Shown in pieces: positions 14,942-22,177 of a stretch of DNA of 64,000 bases; positions within the stretch are counted from its first letter, which is position 1; the number at the start of each line of letters is the position of its first letter. The translations under genes and the position numbers were made by a program. Origin of the DNA: Bacteroides cellulosilyticus (GTDB lineage: Bacteria > Bacteroidota > Bacteroidia > Bacteroidales > Bacteroidaceae); NCBI RefSeq assembly GCF_020091405.1, contig NZ_CP081903.1, forward strand, positions 2,914,501-2,978,500, written 5' to 3'. Under the pieces are notes generated by a model that had not been told where the DNA came from, ran no database searches, and was given only the letters and a program-made list of their open reading frames with translations.

Positions 14942-17761
14942 TTATTCCTTTTCAGGACTAATCATTGAAACTTCTACCTCATTTTTCTGTTTGAACAGAT
15001 CATCGGCAAACTTCTGAATATCTTTGGTTGTAATGCTGTTTACAATCTGTTCGTAGTCTTTTACAGGATTCATTCCGGTGAACAAATACTCATCGATGCT
15101 TCCCATCCAGTAGCCGTTTTCTTTCAGGTCTTCGGTATGCTTCTTCAACATGAACTCTTTTACCTTATTAAGATTGGTTTCAGATGGTCCTTCTTTGGCT
15201 ATGTGTTCTATTTCCGCAAAGATGATTTTCATTAGTTTTTCCCGTTTAGAGGGTGCTGTGTCGAAAATTACTTGCAGTCCGGCTATCTCTTTAGGATATT
15301 TGGAGAGGTTACCACCTACGTATACGCTGTAAGTTCCGCCTTCATCTTCGCGTACTTTCTCTGTATAAACCAAGTCCATGACCTGGCCAGTCATATCCAT
15401 CAGAATGGTATTTCTTAAATCATACTTGCATGTACCGATAAAGGAAACGAAATTAGAGGCTTTGGCTGTTTCCTGTTCACGGATGAACTCATTTTTGTAA
15501 ACTCCTTTGCGATATTCTATTTTGTTATCTTTGAATGATTCCTTGCGGTTGATTGAAGGCAATGTTCCGAGATATTCGGCAATAAGCGGTTTCATCTCTT
15601 CAATATCTACATTACCAACAAAGATGAAGGTGAAATCGCTGGCATCTTTGAAACGATCCTGATACATTGCCAGTATCTTGTCATAATCCATCTTGTCGAC
15701 CATATCGGACTTGACGCGTAGAGTACGGGGATGTCCCATTCGCAGAGCATACGTGACGCTGTCTCCGAATGCCGTCATGGGGTTCATTTCCTGGTTCAGC
15801 CAGGCTGCTTTGTTACGATTCTTGTAGGATGCGAAAGCATCATCGTCCCGGCGTGGTGCGGTAAATGTCAGATAGGTAAGCTGCATCATCGTCTCAAAGT
15901 CTTTTGGAGAGCAGTAACCATTGACGGACTCTGTCTTGTCACCGATGCCGTACCCCACAGAAGCTCTTTTACCTGCCAATACTTTTTCAAGTTCAACGGC
16001 GCTGAAGTTGCCCAAACCACCTACGGAGACGGCATCTAAACCATTGATGTTGATAATTTCCGAATCCGGAAACAGCGAACTTCCGCCCGGACTCACACCT
16101 TTCATGATAATCTCATCAGCTTTGAAGTCGGTCTTCTTGATGATTACTTTTACTCCGTTAGATAGTGTCAGCATGGTAGTGCCGAATACATCGTCCTTTT
16201 GTTCGGAAATGATTTTTCCTCCTTTCGGAGTTTCTCTCATCAGGGGCTCGTCTGATACTTTGTCGACGTATGGAGTCAGCTCCTCGGTTTTTACATCTTG
16301 CAGAATTTTCTTGATGGCATCTTCCGTCGGCATTTTTAGATTTTCTTTTTCGGGGCCGAAGATGGCGACCACCTGGTTGGTGTCCGTTACAAGTGTTTGC
16401 ATCATCATGTTCAAAGGTTCTACGGGGATGCTCGGAGCTATCTGGCTGATGATGCCATATTCGTTTTCAATGCCCGGTATGGGTTCGTTATCAAGGAAGT
16501 GACGTACATATTCATTGATGTATTCATCGTTCTTGCGTTTGTCACGTTCGTTGTAGGCGGATTCCAAGTTGCGCAAATACTCGGCGCGGGCACGTTGGTA
16601 TTCGCTCTCGGTGAAGCCGAACCGGCGGGCACGTTCCATTTCGCGAAGTAAGGTGGCGATACCACTTTCTACTGCATCTTCCTTGCAAACGACGATGCCG
16701 GTGAAGGCTTGTTTGGTTTTTGCAACGAAGAAGTCTCCGTCATAGCTTCCTGCGTAAATGTATGGAGGATTAGCTTCCTGAAGCAGTTCGTTTAATCGGG
16801 CATTCAGCATATTGCCAATAAGGTTGGTGGCATAGTTCTCCACCAGATATCCGATTTTGTCTTTCTCTGAGTCGGGAGTCGCCTTATGTTTGTTGAAGAC
16901 GATGGCTTGAATATGAGGCTGTTCCTTATCCCGGGCAATAAGCACGATCGGCTCTTTGTTGTCATTTACCGGATAATACTCGCGTTTGGCAGCGTTGGGT
17001 TGTGCGGGGACATCGGCGAATAGTTTCTTGATCTGGACTTCGACGGCATCCACATCAATATCTCCTACCACAACGATACCTTGCAGGTCGGGGCGATACC
17101 ATTTCTCATAATAATCCCTCAATGTTTGCGGTTTGAAGTTCATCACTACATCCATGGTTCCGATAGGAAAACAAGTGGCATACTTGGTTCCGGCAAACAT
17201 GGCGGGGAGCAGTTTTTCCTGGAAACGCTGCATGGCGCTCATACGTGTACGCCATTCTTCGTTGATAACGCCACGTTCTTTATCAATTTCTTTCGGATCC
17301 AGGGTCAGATCGTTGCTCCAGTCGTGCAGAATCAGCAGACAGGAATCGACAGCACCCGGAGTATTGACAGGAACATTGGAAATGTTGTAAACGGTTTCGT
17401 CTACGGAAGTATAAGCATTCAGATTTTCACCGAATTTTACTCCGATACGTTCCAGATATTGTTTCAGGGCATCGCCTGGGAAATGAGTAGTCCCGTTGAA
17501 ACACATATGTTCGAGGAAGTGGGCGAGGCCGCGCTGGTTTTCCTCTTCCTGTATGGAACCTACTTTTTGGGCGATATAGAAATCGGCACGGTTGGCAGGG
17601 AGATTGTTTTTGCGGAGATAGTAAGTCAAACCATTATCCAGTTTGCCGATACGTACATTCGGGTCAATGGGAATAGGAGGTTGCTGCTGCGCGAGAGCTT
17701 GTTGGAAGTTACAGCATACAATCAACGCTATAACCAATAAACTGTGGAATAAATGTTTCAT
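14942..17761 (-). CDS. M16 family zinc metalloprotease (pitrilysin type)
   Basis: 939 residues with a signal peptide (about 1-24, ending ALAQQ). The inverted zinc motif HFLEH is at 81-85 and the third zinc ligand lies in ERGVINEEW (about 168). The protein contains the usual tandem M16 halves, the second without a complete zinc site, so it can form a clamshell around short peptides. The length matches the family. It is expected in the periplasm, degrading oligopeptides. It is a single-gene unit: the upstream region holds a gene remnant on the other strand, and the downstream region a strong palindrome. Confidence 0.95.
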   Translation of the reverse strand: MKHLFHSLLVIALIVCCNFQQALAQQQPPIPIDPNVRIGKLDNGLTYYLRKNNLPANRADFYIAQKVGSIQEEENQRGLAHFLEHMCFNGTTHFPGDALKQYLERIGVKFGENLNAYTSVDETVYNISNVPVNTPGAVDSCLLILHDWSNDLTLDPKEIDKERGVINEEWRTRMSAMQRFQEKLLPAMFAGTKYATCFPIGTMDVVMNFKPQTLRDYYEKWYRPDLQGIVVVGDIDVDAVEVQIKKLFADVPAQPNAAKREYYPVNDNKEPIVLIARDKEQPHIQAIVFNKHKATPDSEKDKIGYLVENYATNLIGNMLNARLNELLQEANPPYIYAGSYDGDFFVAKTKQAFTGIVVCKEDAVESGIATLLREMERARRFGFTESEYQRARAEYLRNLESAYNERDKRKNDEYINEYVRHFLDNEPIPGIENEYGIISQIAPSIPVEPLNMMMQTLVTDTNQVVAIFGPEKENLKMPTEDAIKKILQDVKTEELTPYVDKVSDEPLMRETPKGGKIISEQKDDVFGTTMLTLSNGVKVIIKKTDFKADEIIMKGVSPGGSSLFPDSEIININGLDAVSVGGLGNFSAVELEKVLAGKRASVGYGIGDKTESVNGYCSPKDFETMMQLTYLTFTAPRRDDDAFASYKNRNKAAWLNQEMNPMTAFGDSVTYALRMGHPRTLRVKSDMVDKMDYDKILAMYQDRFKDASDFTFIFVGNVDIEEMKPLIAEYLGTLPSINRKESFKDNKIEYRKGVYKNEFIREQETAKASNFVSFIGTCKYDLRNTILMDMTGQVMDLVYTEKVREDEGGTYSVYVGGNLSKYPKEIAGLQVIFDTAPSKREKLMKIIFAEIEHIAKEGPSETNLNKVKEFMLKKHTEDLKENGYWMGSIDEYLFTGMNPVKDYEQIVNSITTKDIQKFADDLFKQKNEVEVSMISPEKE

Positions 17762-17863
17762 ATCTATGAAGATTAAAAAATGAATATTGTTCTATTTGTC
17801 TGGGAAAAGGGAAATGAATCACAAAGAAAAGACTTTTTTTGTATGGAAGATATTTTGTAATAA

Positions 17864-18127
17864 CCTTTTTTTGTACAAAACGAAATTTATCAGAAAGTAT
17901 CATACCATGAAGCTAAGTTTAGTTTGTCTTATTCAGCCTTAAATGAGGTACTTAATGCAAAGCGTCCGATAACTACAGAATTTGCTTTACTTTTGGAGGC
18001 AGCTTTAGGTATCAATGCAGATTTGCTTGTAAGAATGCAAACGGATTATAATATGCAAGTAGCACGTAGAAATAGTTCTTTGCTTGAGAGACTAAATAAT
18101 ATAAAGAAAATAGCTACTGTCTTTTAA
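17864..18127 (+). pseudogene. HigA-type antitoxin remnant, 5' truncated
   Basis: The frame is open from an in-frame TAA at 17861-17863, but no ATG start is present; a TTG at 17924 is the only start-like codon. The reading SLSYSALNEVLNAKRPIT followed by FALLLEAALGINADLLVRMQTDYNMQ is the second half of an XRE/HigA antitoxin, recognition helix onward. Normal HigA proteins need about 35 further N-terminal residues. No HigB toxin lies upstream, since the M16 gene begins there on the other strand. This is most likely a decayed toxin-antitoxin fragment. Confidence 0.7.
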
Positions 18128-18147
18128 GATAGAGTGCTTACGGGTAG

Positions 18148-18196
18148 AAGAGCGAGGTGTAAAGCCATATAACTTTCCCCCGCGCTCTTTTATTTT
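18148..18196. terminator. Bidirectional terminator-like hairpin
   Basis: The stem AGAGCG (18149-18154) / CGCTCT (18183-18188) is followed by TTTTATTTTTT. It lies between the convergent antitoxin remnant and the next minus-strand gene. Confidence 0.55.
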
Positions 18197-18664
18197 TTAC
18201 AAGGTATCTGTCGATTCTTCTTTCAATTTATTCAGTAAGCTTTCTACGTTTTGAAAATGGTAATGTAAGATACCTTCCAATTGTTTCAGAAAACCTACAT
18301 TGCTTGCCAGTTGCGTAATGAATTGTAGATGCAGACCGATTTCCCGGTTGGCTTGCAGAAGCGTTTTATGCGGGAGTGTGCTTTGCAGCATATAGATTCC
18401 ACTGGCATCTTGTATTTCTGCAATGCCGTTTCCCCATTCGTGTGTGCCTATCAATCGTAGAACATGGATGAATTGTCTTAATTTGCGTTTCAGGCATTGC
18501 AAGCTTATATATTCCGAAGGCTCTTCGGCATACGTTATGTTCATAATGCCAATCAGTTGTAGATAGTACGCTTTCATGGCTTCTTCTGACGGGAAGCCCG
18601 TGCGTGGGTGCATTGCTGCGTTGGGTAATTCCTGAGCGGTTATCGGCTGAGTGTTGTTTTCCAT
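18197..18664 (-). CDS. Hypothetical protein, 155 residues
   Basis: Starts MENNTQPITAQELPNAAMHPR at 18664. The protein is soluble and mostly helical. The middle (LKRKLRQFIHVLRLIGTHEWGNG) and C-terminus (LEGILHYHFQNVESLLNKLKEES) look amphipathic, possibly coiled coil. I recognise no family. It lies about 55 bases downstream of a candidate structured RNA on the same strand, so the two may be linked in transcription. Confidence 0.65.
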   Translation of the reverse strand: MENNTQPITAQELPNAAMHPRTGFPSEEAMKAYYLQLIGIMNITYAEEPSEYISLQCLKRKLRQFIHVLRLIGTHEWGNGIAEIQDASGIYMLQSTLPHKTLLQANREIGLHLQFITQLASNVGFLKQLEGILHYHFQNVESLLNKLKEESTDTL

Positions 18665-18719
18665 AAATCGTTAAGTTTTAAAAGGTGAATAATTCGATTC
18701 ATGGGAGAGGAGAAGAATT

Positions 18720-18901
18720 TAAAAAAGCAATCCCTGCCTGTCCCATTGTCGAACACTAAACCTATAGCCAGTATTTGGAGGTGCATTAACACTCCCCATG
18801 GGGGTACAGGGACCGCCATATAGGAGTGACGGGACGGACATAAAAATGCCCGCCACGGATTCTTGGCAGGTTTCCCTGCTATAGGTTTAAAAATATTCGA
18901 C
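18720..18901 (-). ncRNA. Candidate structured small RNA, about 180 nt
   Basis: A TAnnTTTG box (TACCTTTG, minus strand, 18913-18906) predicts a transcript starting near 18900. The transcript would begin with GTCGAA, pairing with TTCGAC at 18753-18748. An inner stem AAACCTATAGC / GCTATAGGTTT (18888-18878 with 18768-18758) follows, with small hairpins inside, including CAGG-GAAA-CCTG. The strand ends in a six-T run at 18726-18721. Size and rod-like shape recall 6S RNA, but I cannot confirm that. An 87-codon frame across it looks like a chance ORF. Confidence 0.55.
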
Positions 18902-18905
18902 ATCG

Positions 18906-18913
18906 CAAAGGTA
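18906..18913 (-). promoter_or_regulatory. -7 box for the candidate small RNA
   Basis: TACCTTTG on the minus strand, six bases before the predicted first stem. The -33 element is weak. Confidence 0.5.
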
Positions 18914-18982
18914 CAATAAAAAATGAAGTAGCCATGTAAAACGGTGAGGAAAATACGTTTATTATCCGGTTTACTTTATTAA

Positions 18983-19014
18983 TAATGCGAATCAGAAGTT
19001 GAGATTCATTCATA
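18983..19014. repeat. 32 bp dispersed repeat, copy 2
   Basis: 29 of 32 bases match 14697-14728. It stands 18 bases before the palindrome that the IS110 element has split. Confidence 0.7.
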
Positions 19015-19032
19015 GTGGTATAGAAATGAGTT

Positions 19033-19104
19033 TTCACCACAGAGTAACACAGAGTCTCACGGAGTTCTATTCTTTTGATTTCAAATTGATTAAACTCTGT
19101 GAGA
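19033..19104. repeat. Host palindrome, left part, split by IS110
   Basis: Arm 19033-19066 (starting TTCACCACAGAGTAACAC) pairs with AACTCTGTGAGA (19093-19104) plus CTGTGTCCTCTGTGGTGAA beyond the IS at 20431-20449. Rejoining the two flanks restores an almost complete palindrome. Confidence 0.8.
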
Positions 19105-19172
19105 CTCCTTTAGATTTGCATTACTAAAACTTAGGGTTGAAATATTACCTTTGTAGTTAATAAGAGTTAACC

Positions 19173-19308
19173 AAGGGAAGCGGGTGACCTATTGTGAGAT
19201 CTAGGCAGAAGCCCTATACACAGAACTAGTCCTGCCTCCCTTTTCAGTTGAATCGTCCCAATTAGAATTTTAGGTCGTTGGCCTATTAAAGGATTTAGTG
19301 AGTTCAAC
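19173..19308 (+). ncRNA. IS110 bridge RNA (target and donor loops)
   Basis: Target loop: stem AAGGGAAGCGGG (19173-19184) / CCTGCCTCCCTT (19231-19242), with TGTGAGA at 19193-19199, a small hairpin, then ACACAG at 19218-19223. TGTGAGA equals the left flank (19098-19104), and ACACAG is the reverse complement of the right flank CTGTGT (20431-20436). Donor loop: stem GTTGAA (19247) / TTCAAC (19303). It contains TTAGAATT (19262-19269), equal to the element's right end (20423-20430). Next comes hairpin 19271-19285, then TAAAGGA (19287-19293), the reverse complement of the left end TCCTTTA (19106-19112). The layout is that of published IS110 bridge RNAs. Transcript ends are not known. Confidence 0.85.
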
Positions 19309-19341
19309 CTATGGTTAACTTCAAATAAGTAATGCGAAGTT

Positions 19342-20343
19342 ATGAAAAAGAAATGGTTTATTGGCATTGACATCAGTAAAAAAACACTTGATGTTGTTAT
19401 TTACGATCCCGCAAAGAAACATGCGGATGAGACAAACTACAAGCAAGTCTCGAATAATAAAACGGGTTATCAAGCATTGTTTGCCTGGATGAAGCAGAAG
19501 CGTATTTCTCCTAAACAGACTGTCATCTGCTTGGAGAATACAGGCATTTACAGCTATGATTTATGTCTGTTTTTAGAGTCATGTAAACAAGATTACAGTT
19601 CTTTCACTCCTCTGGATTTAAAGCGTTCTCTGGGGCTTGTCCGTGGAAAGAATGACCGTGTGGATGCCGAGCGGATAGCTTACTACGGTTACTTGCATCG
19701 GGATGAATTGACCTATTCCAAACTTTCCGGCAGTGCTGTCCTTATCTTGCGTGACTTGTCGTCCGAAAGGAAACGCCTGGTTAAGCATCTGACTGAAAAC
19801 AAGGGATTTATCACGGACAGAAAAGACCGGGAGTCCACCTCTACGAGCAGGCGGGCAGAAGAAATGGTTAAGATTCTGGAAAAACAAATTCAAAGCGTAG
19901 AAGATGAGATGCACGGGATTGTCAGCTCTGATCCGACTATGAACTTAAACTATCAGCTTCTTAACAGCATTAAAGGGATTGGTAGTGTTAATGCCATCAA
20001 TACAATCATACATACTAATAATTTCAAGGCATTTGAAACCGCACGGCAATATGCCTGTTATCTGGGTATTGCCCCTTTTGAACATTCTTCAGGAACCAGT
20101 GTGAAAGGGAAAACAAGGGTATGTGCTACGGGAGCCAGACTATTGAAAGCGGATCTATCGCAGGCTGCAAGATCGGCCGTTGTATGGGATAAGGAACTCA
20201 AAGAGTATTATGAAAGGAAAAGAAAAGAGGGAAAAGAACATGGAGTAGTGCTGAATGCGGTAAAGTTTAAACTTGTGTGCAGAATGTTTGCAGTAGTCAG
20301 AAGAGGGACACCCTTTGTTGATTTAATCACGTATAAAGAATAA
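19342..20343 (+). CDS. IS110-family transposase/recombinase
   Basis: 333 residues. The N-terminal RuvC-like DEDD domain shows GIDISKKT (Asp9), CLENTGIY (Glu about 64) and GKNDRVDAERIA (the Asp pair near 100-103). A coiled middle part follows, then the C-terminal Transposase_20 domain with LNSIKGIGSVNA and LGIAPFEHSSGTS, which carries the serine used in strand exchange in this family. The length is usual. It acts with the RNA encoded just upstream to recombine the element's circular junction with a target. It is intact and could be active. Confidence 0.96.
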   Translation: MKKKWFIGIDISKKTLDVVIYDPAKKHADETNYKQVSNNKTGYQALFAWMKQKRISPKQTVICLENTGIYSYDLCLFLESCKQDYSSFTPLDLKRSLGLVRGKNDRVDAERIAYYGYLHRDELTYSKLSGSAVLILRDLSSERKRLVKHLTENKGFITDRKDRESTSTSRRAEEMVKILEKQIQSVEDEMHGIVSSDPTMNLNYQLLNSIKGIGSVNAINTIIHTNNFKAFETARQYACYLGIAPFEHSSGTSVKGKTRVCATGARLLKADLSQAARSAVVWDKELKEYYERKRKEGKEHGVVLNAVKFKLVCRMFAVVRRGTPFVDLITYKE

Positions 20344-20386
20344 ACGAGCAGGGAAGCATTACGCTCCACTACTCGTTTGGTTTTAT
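20342..20386 (+). terminator. Terminator after IS110 transposase
   Basis: The stem AAACGAG (20342-20348) / CTCGTTT (20372-20378) is followed by GGTTTTATT. It overlaps the stop codon. Confidence 0.65.
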
Positions 20387-20430
20387 TAACAGTGTTTTTA
20401 GACCGAATTATTTGCTCAGGTCTTAGAATT

Positions 20431-20449
20431 CTGTGTCCTCTGTGGTGAA
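20431..20449. repeat. Host palindrome, right part, beyond the IS
   Basis: CTGTGTCCTCTGTGGTGAA completes the palindrome that starts at 19033. It begins with the CT recombination core. Confidence 0.8.
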
Positions 20450-20530
20450 CAGATTCATAACCTAACAGAAATGCACATATTCTCTCTACAGTTGTATTAC
20501 ACTCTTTTTGGTCTGTTTCTCCTGCTTCCC

Positions 20531-20625
20531 CCGTACCCGAACCGTATCAAGTCCGTATTATCTCCGTATCCTAACGCTTGGACTTGACACGGCCTTGGTA
20601 CGGCTTTGATACGGACCGGGTACGG
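20531..20625. repeat. Phased 11-mer array, four plus four units in inverted arrangement
   Basis: Four 11-mers each starting CCGTA begin at 20531, 20542, 20553 and 20564. After a centre at about 20577-20581, four 11-mers each ending ACGG (20582, 20593, 20604, 20615) read as the same units on the other strand. The 11 base phasing puts every unit on one face of the helix. It lies about 100 bases before the promoter of the Rpn-type gene. Confidence 0.8.
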
Positions 20626-20721
20626 GGAAGGGCATGAGATTGGTTTATAAGTCGTAAAAAGAGGGCATCTATTTGGTTTACAGATGAGAAGTAATGAAAT
20701 AAATTATTGCTTCCGGACATG

Positions 20722-20749
20722 TTGGAAACAGAATTTATGCTTACCTTTG
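20722..20749 (+). promoter_or_regulatory. Promoter of the Rpn-type nuclease gene
   Basis: TTG at 20722 and TACCTTTG at 20742-20749 are spaced 20 bases start to start, fitting the Bacteroidetes sigma consensus. The start codon is at 20778. Confidence 0.65.
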
Positions 20750-20777
20750 TGCTAACTAGAAGACAAAAACAAAAGTT

Positions 20778-21758
20778 ATGGAACAGAAAGATAAATATAT
20801 ACGTTTTGATTGGGCGGTGAAACGTTTGCTGCGTAATAAAGCCAACTTCGGCGTGCTCGAAGGCTTCCTCACCGTGTTGCTGGGTGAGCCTATCCGCATC
20901 GTCGAGATACTGGAAAGCGAGGGCAACCAGCAACGTGAAAGCGAGAAGTTCAACCGTGTGGACATCAAGGCGCGCAATAGCAAGGATGAAATCATCATCG
21001 TTGAAGTGCAGAATACGCGAGAAATATACTATCTGGAGCGCATCCTCTTCGGCGTTGCCAAGGCCATCACGGAGCATATCGAACTGGGAGAACTTTACTC
21101 CCAAGTGAAGAAGGTGTACTCCATCAGCATTCTCTATTTCGACATTGGCAAGGGGAACGATTACCTGTACCACGGTCAGAACTCCTTTGTGGGCGTACAT
21201 ACGGGCGATTTTCTGGAAGTCACCACCAAGGAGAAGGATGCCATCGTGCGAAAGTTGCCTGCCGAAATCTTTCCCGAATACTTCCTGATTCGTGTGAATG
21301 AGTTCAATAAGGTGGCCGTCACCCCGCTTGAGGAGTGGATAGAGTATCTGAAGACCGGTATCATCCGCCCCGATACGAAAGCTCCCGGACTGGAAGAGGC
21401 ACGCCGCAAACTGATTTATTATAATATGGACAGGGCGGAACAACTGGCGTATGACGAGCATATCAATGCCGTGATGATTCAGAATGATGTGCTGAGTACG
21501 GCGGCGGAGGAAGGAAGAGAGGAAGGATGGCAGAAAGGTATGCAGGAGGGCAGACAAGAAGGCAGACAGGAAGGCAGACAGGAAGGTAGACAGGAAGGAA
21601 GACAAGAAGGGCTGGCAGAAGGGCTTGCAGAAGGGCTTGAACAAGGAAAGCAGGAGAAAAATATAGAGAATGCTCGTACGATGAAAGCCTTGAATATCTC
21701 CTCCGAGGTCATCCATCAGGTGACGGGTTTACCCATCAAAGACATAGAAGAATTATAA
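20778..21758 (+). CDS. Rpn-family (PD-(D/E)XK) nuclease, transposase-like
   Basis: 326 residues. The start KYIRFDWAVKRLLRNKANFGVLEGFL is characteristic of PDDEXK_2 / Rpn recombination-promoting nucleases. The catalytic core is FNRVDIKARNSKDEIIIVEVQN (about 56-77), giving Asp ... Glu-x-Gln. The C-terminal third is a low-complexity run of EGRQ/EGLA units followed by a short helical tail (MKALNISSEVIHQVTGLPIKDIEEL). Members are usually solitary and widespread in Bacteroides. They cut DNA and promote RecA-independent recombination in E. coli relatives. The codon repeat makes length variation by slippage likely. Confidence 0.88.
   Translation: MEQKDKYIRFDWAVKRLLRNKANFGVLEGFLTVLLGEPIRIVEILESEGNQQRESEKFNRVDIKARNSKDEIIIVEVQNTREIYYLERILFGVAKAITEHIELGELYSQVKKVYSISILYFDIGKGNDYLYHGQNSFVGVHTGDFLEVTTKEKDAIVRKLPAEIFPEYFLIRVNEFNKVAVTPLEEWIEYLKTGIIRPDTKAPGLEEARRKLIYYNMDRAEQLAYDEHINAVMIQNDVLSTAAEEGREEGWQKGMQEGRQEGRQEGRQEGRQEGRQEGLAEGLAEGLEQGKQEKNIENARTMKALNISSEVIHQVTGLPIKDIEEL
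21549..21644. repeat. Eight tandem 12 bp units inside the nuclease gene
   Basis: Units such as GGCAGACAAGAA and GGCAGACAGGAA repeat with exact 12 base period and encode EGRQ then EGLA. They keep the frame, so slippage would change length by four residues at a time. Confidence 0.85.
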
Positions 21759-22106
21759 ATAGCAAGATACTATTCATTTTCGTCTCGCCCGATTTTCGTT
21801 TTTTTGAGAAGCAGGCGGGACGTTCTGTTTTCCGACGTAGTTTTTTACAGATACCCTGGGTAGGTTCATGCCTCTGTCTCGAAGATGCAAGTCTTACAGG
21901 CTTAGGAAATACACGTTGGCAAATCATCATTTCATTCAAAACCGCTCCGATAATGAGTTGAATTAGATTCCTGATTTCCATTAACAATGCCGGAATAAAG
22001 GATCGATGAATAAAACTGATCTTCGGAAAGGTATGACTGCAAAAAAAACGCTACTCTGTTCTGAAACTTTAGAGAATCAATGTATTATAGTCTCTCTGAA
22101 AATCTT
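21759..22106. other. Intergenic region with no recognised gene
   Basis: About 350 bases between the nuclease and the GMP-synthase-like gene. An 83-codon minus-strand frame crosses it, but its composition (basic and cysteine-rich) looks like chance. I see no strong hairpin or repeat. Confidence 0.4.
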
Positions 22107-22114
22107 TATCTTTG
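22107..22114 (+). promoter_or_regulatory. -7 box of the guaA-like gene
   Basis: TATCTTTG, 64 bases upstream of the ATG. No clear -33 TTG. Confidence 0.5.
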
Positions 22115-22177
22115 CGGACAGTTTGAAAACAGAAGTGAATAATAATTGATACAATAACTTAAAACAACCAGAATCAA

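Larger units (their letters stand above)
19105..20430 (+). mobile_element. IS110-family insertion sequence, 1,326 bp
   Basis: The ends are defined by a CT dinucleotide core at 19105-19106 and again at 20431-20432, with no other target duplication and no terminal inverted repeats, as expected for IS110. Removing the element rejoins a host palindrome. It holds one transposase gene, a 230 bp 5' non-coding end with bridge-RNA features, and a terminator hairpin after the gene. Everything needed appears intact. Confidence 0.88.

Noticed and set aside
17081..17740. 219-codon plus-strand frame opposite the M16 protease
   Set aside because: Antisense to the conserved zinc-site region of the protease; no domain pattern.
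18640..18903. 87-codon minus-strand frame across the structured RNA region
   Set aside because: Its sequence follows the inverted repeats, is rich in proline and tryptophan without domain pattern, and overlaps the 18664 gene. A non-coding RNA explains the region better.
20571..21716. 381-codon minus-strand frame opposite the Rpn-type nuclease
   Set aside because: It is the antisense shadow of the 12 bp codon repeat and a long clean gene; it contains repeated FLSAFL-type sequence and no real domain.
21736..21987. 83-codon minus-strand frame after the nuclease gene
   Set aside because: It overlaps the nuclease end, has no recognisable pattern and no promoter.
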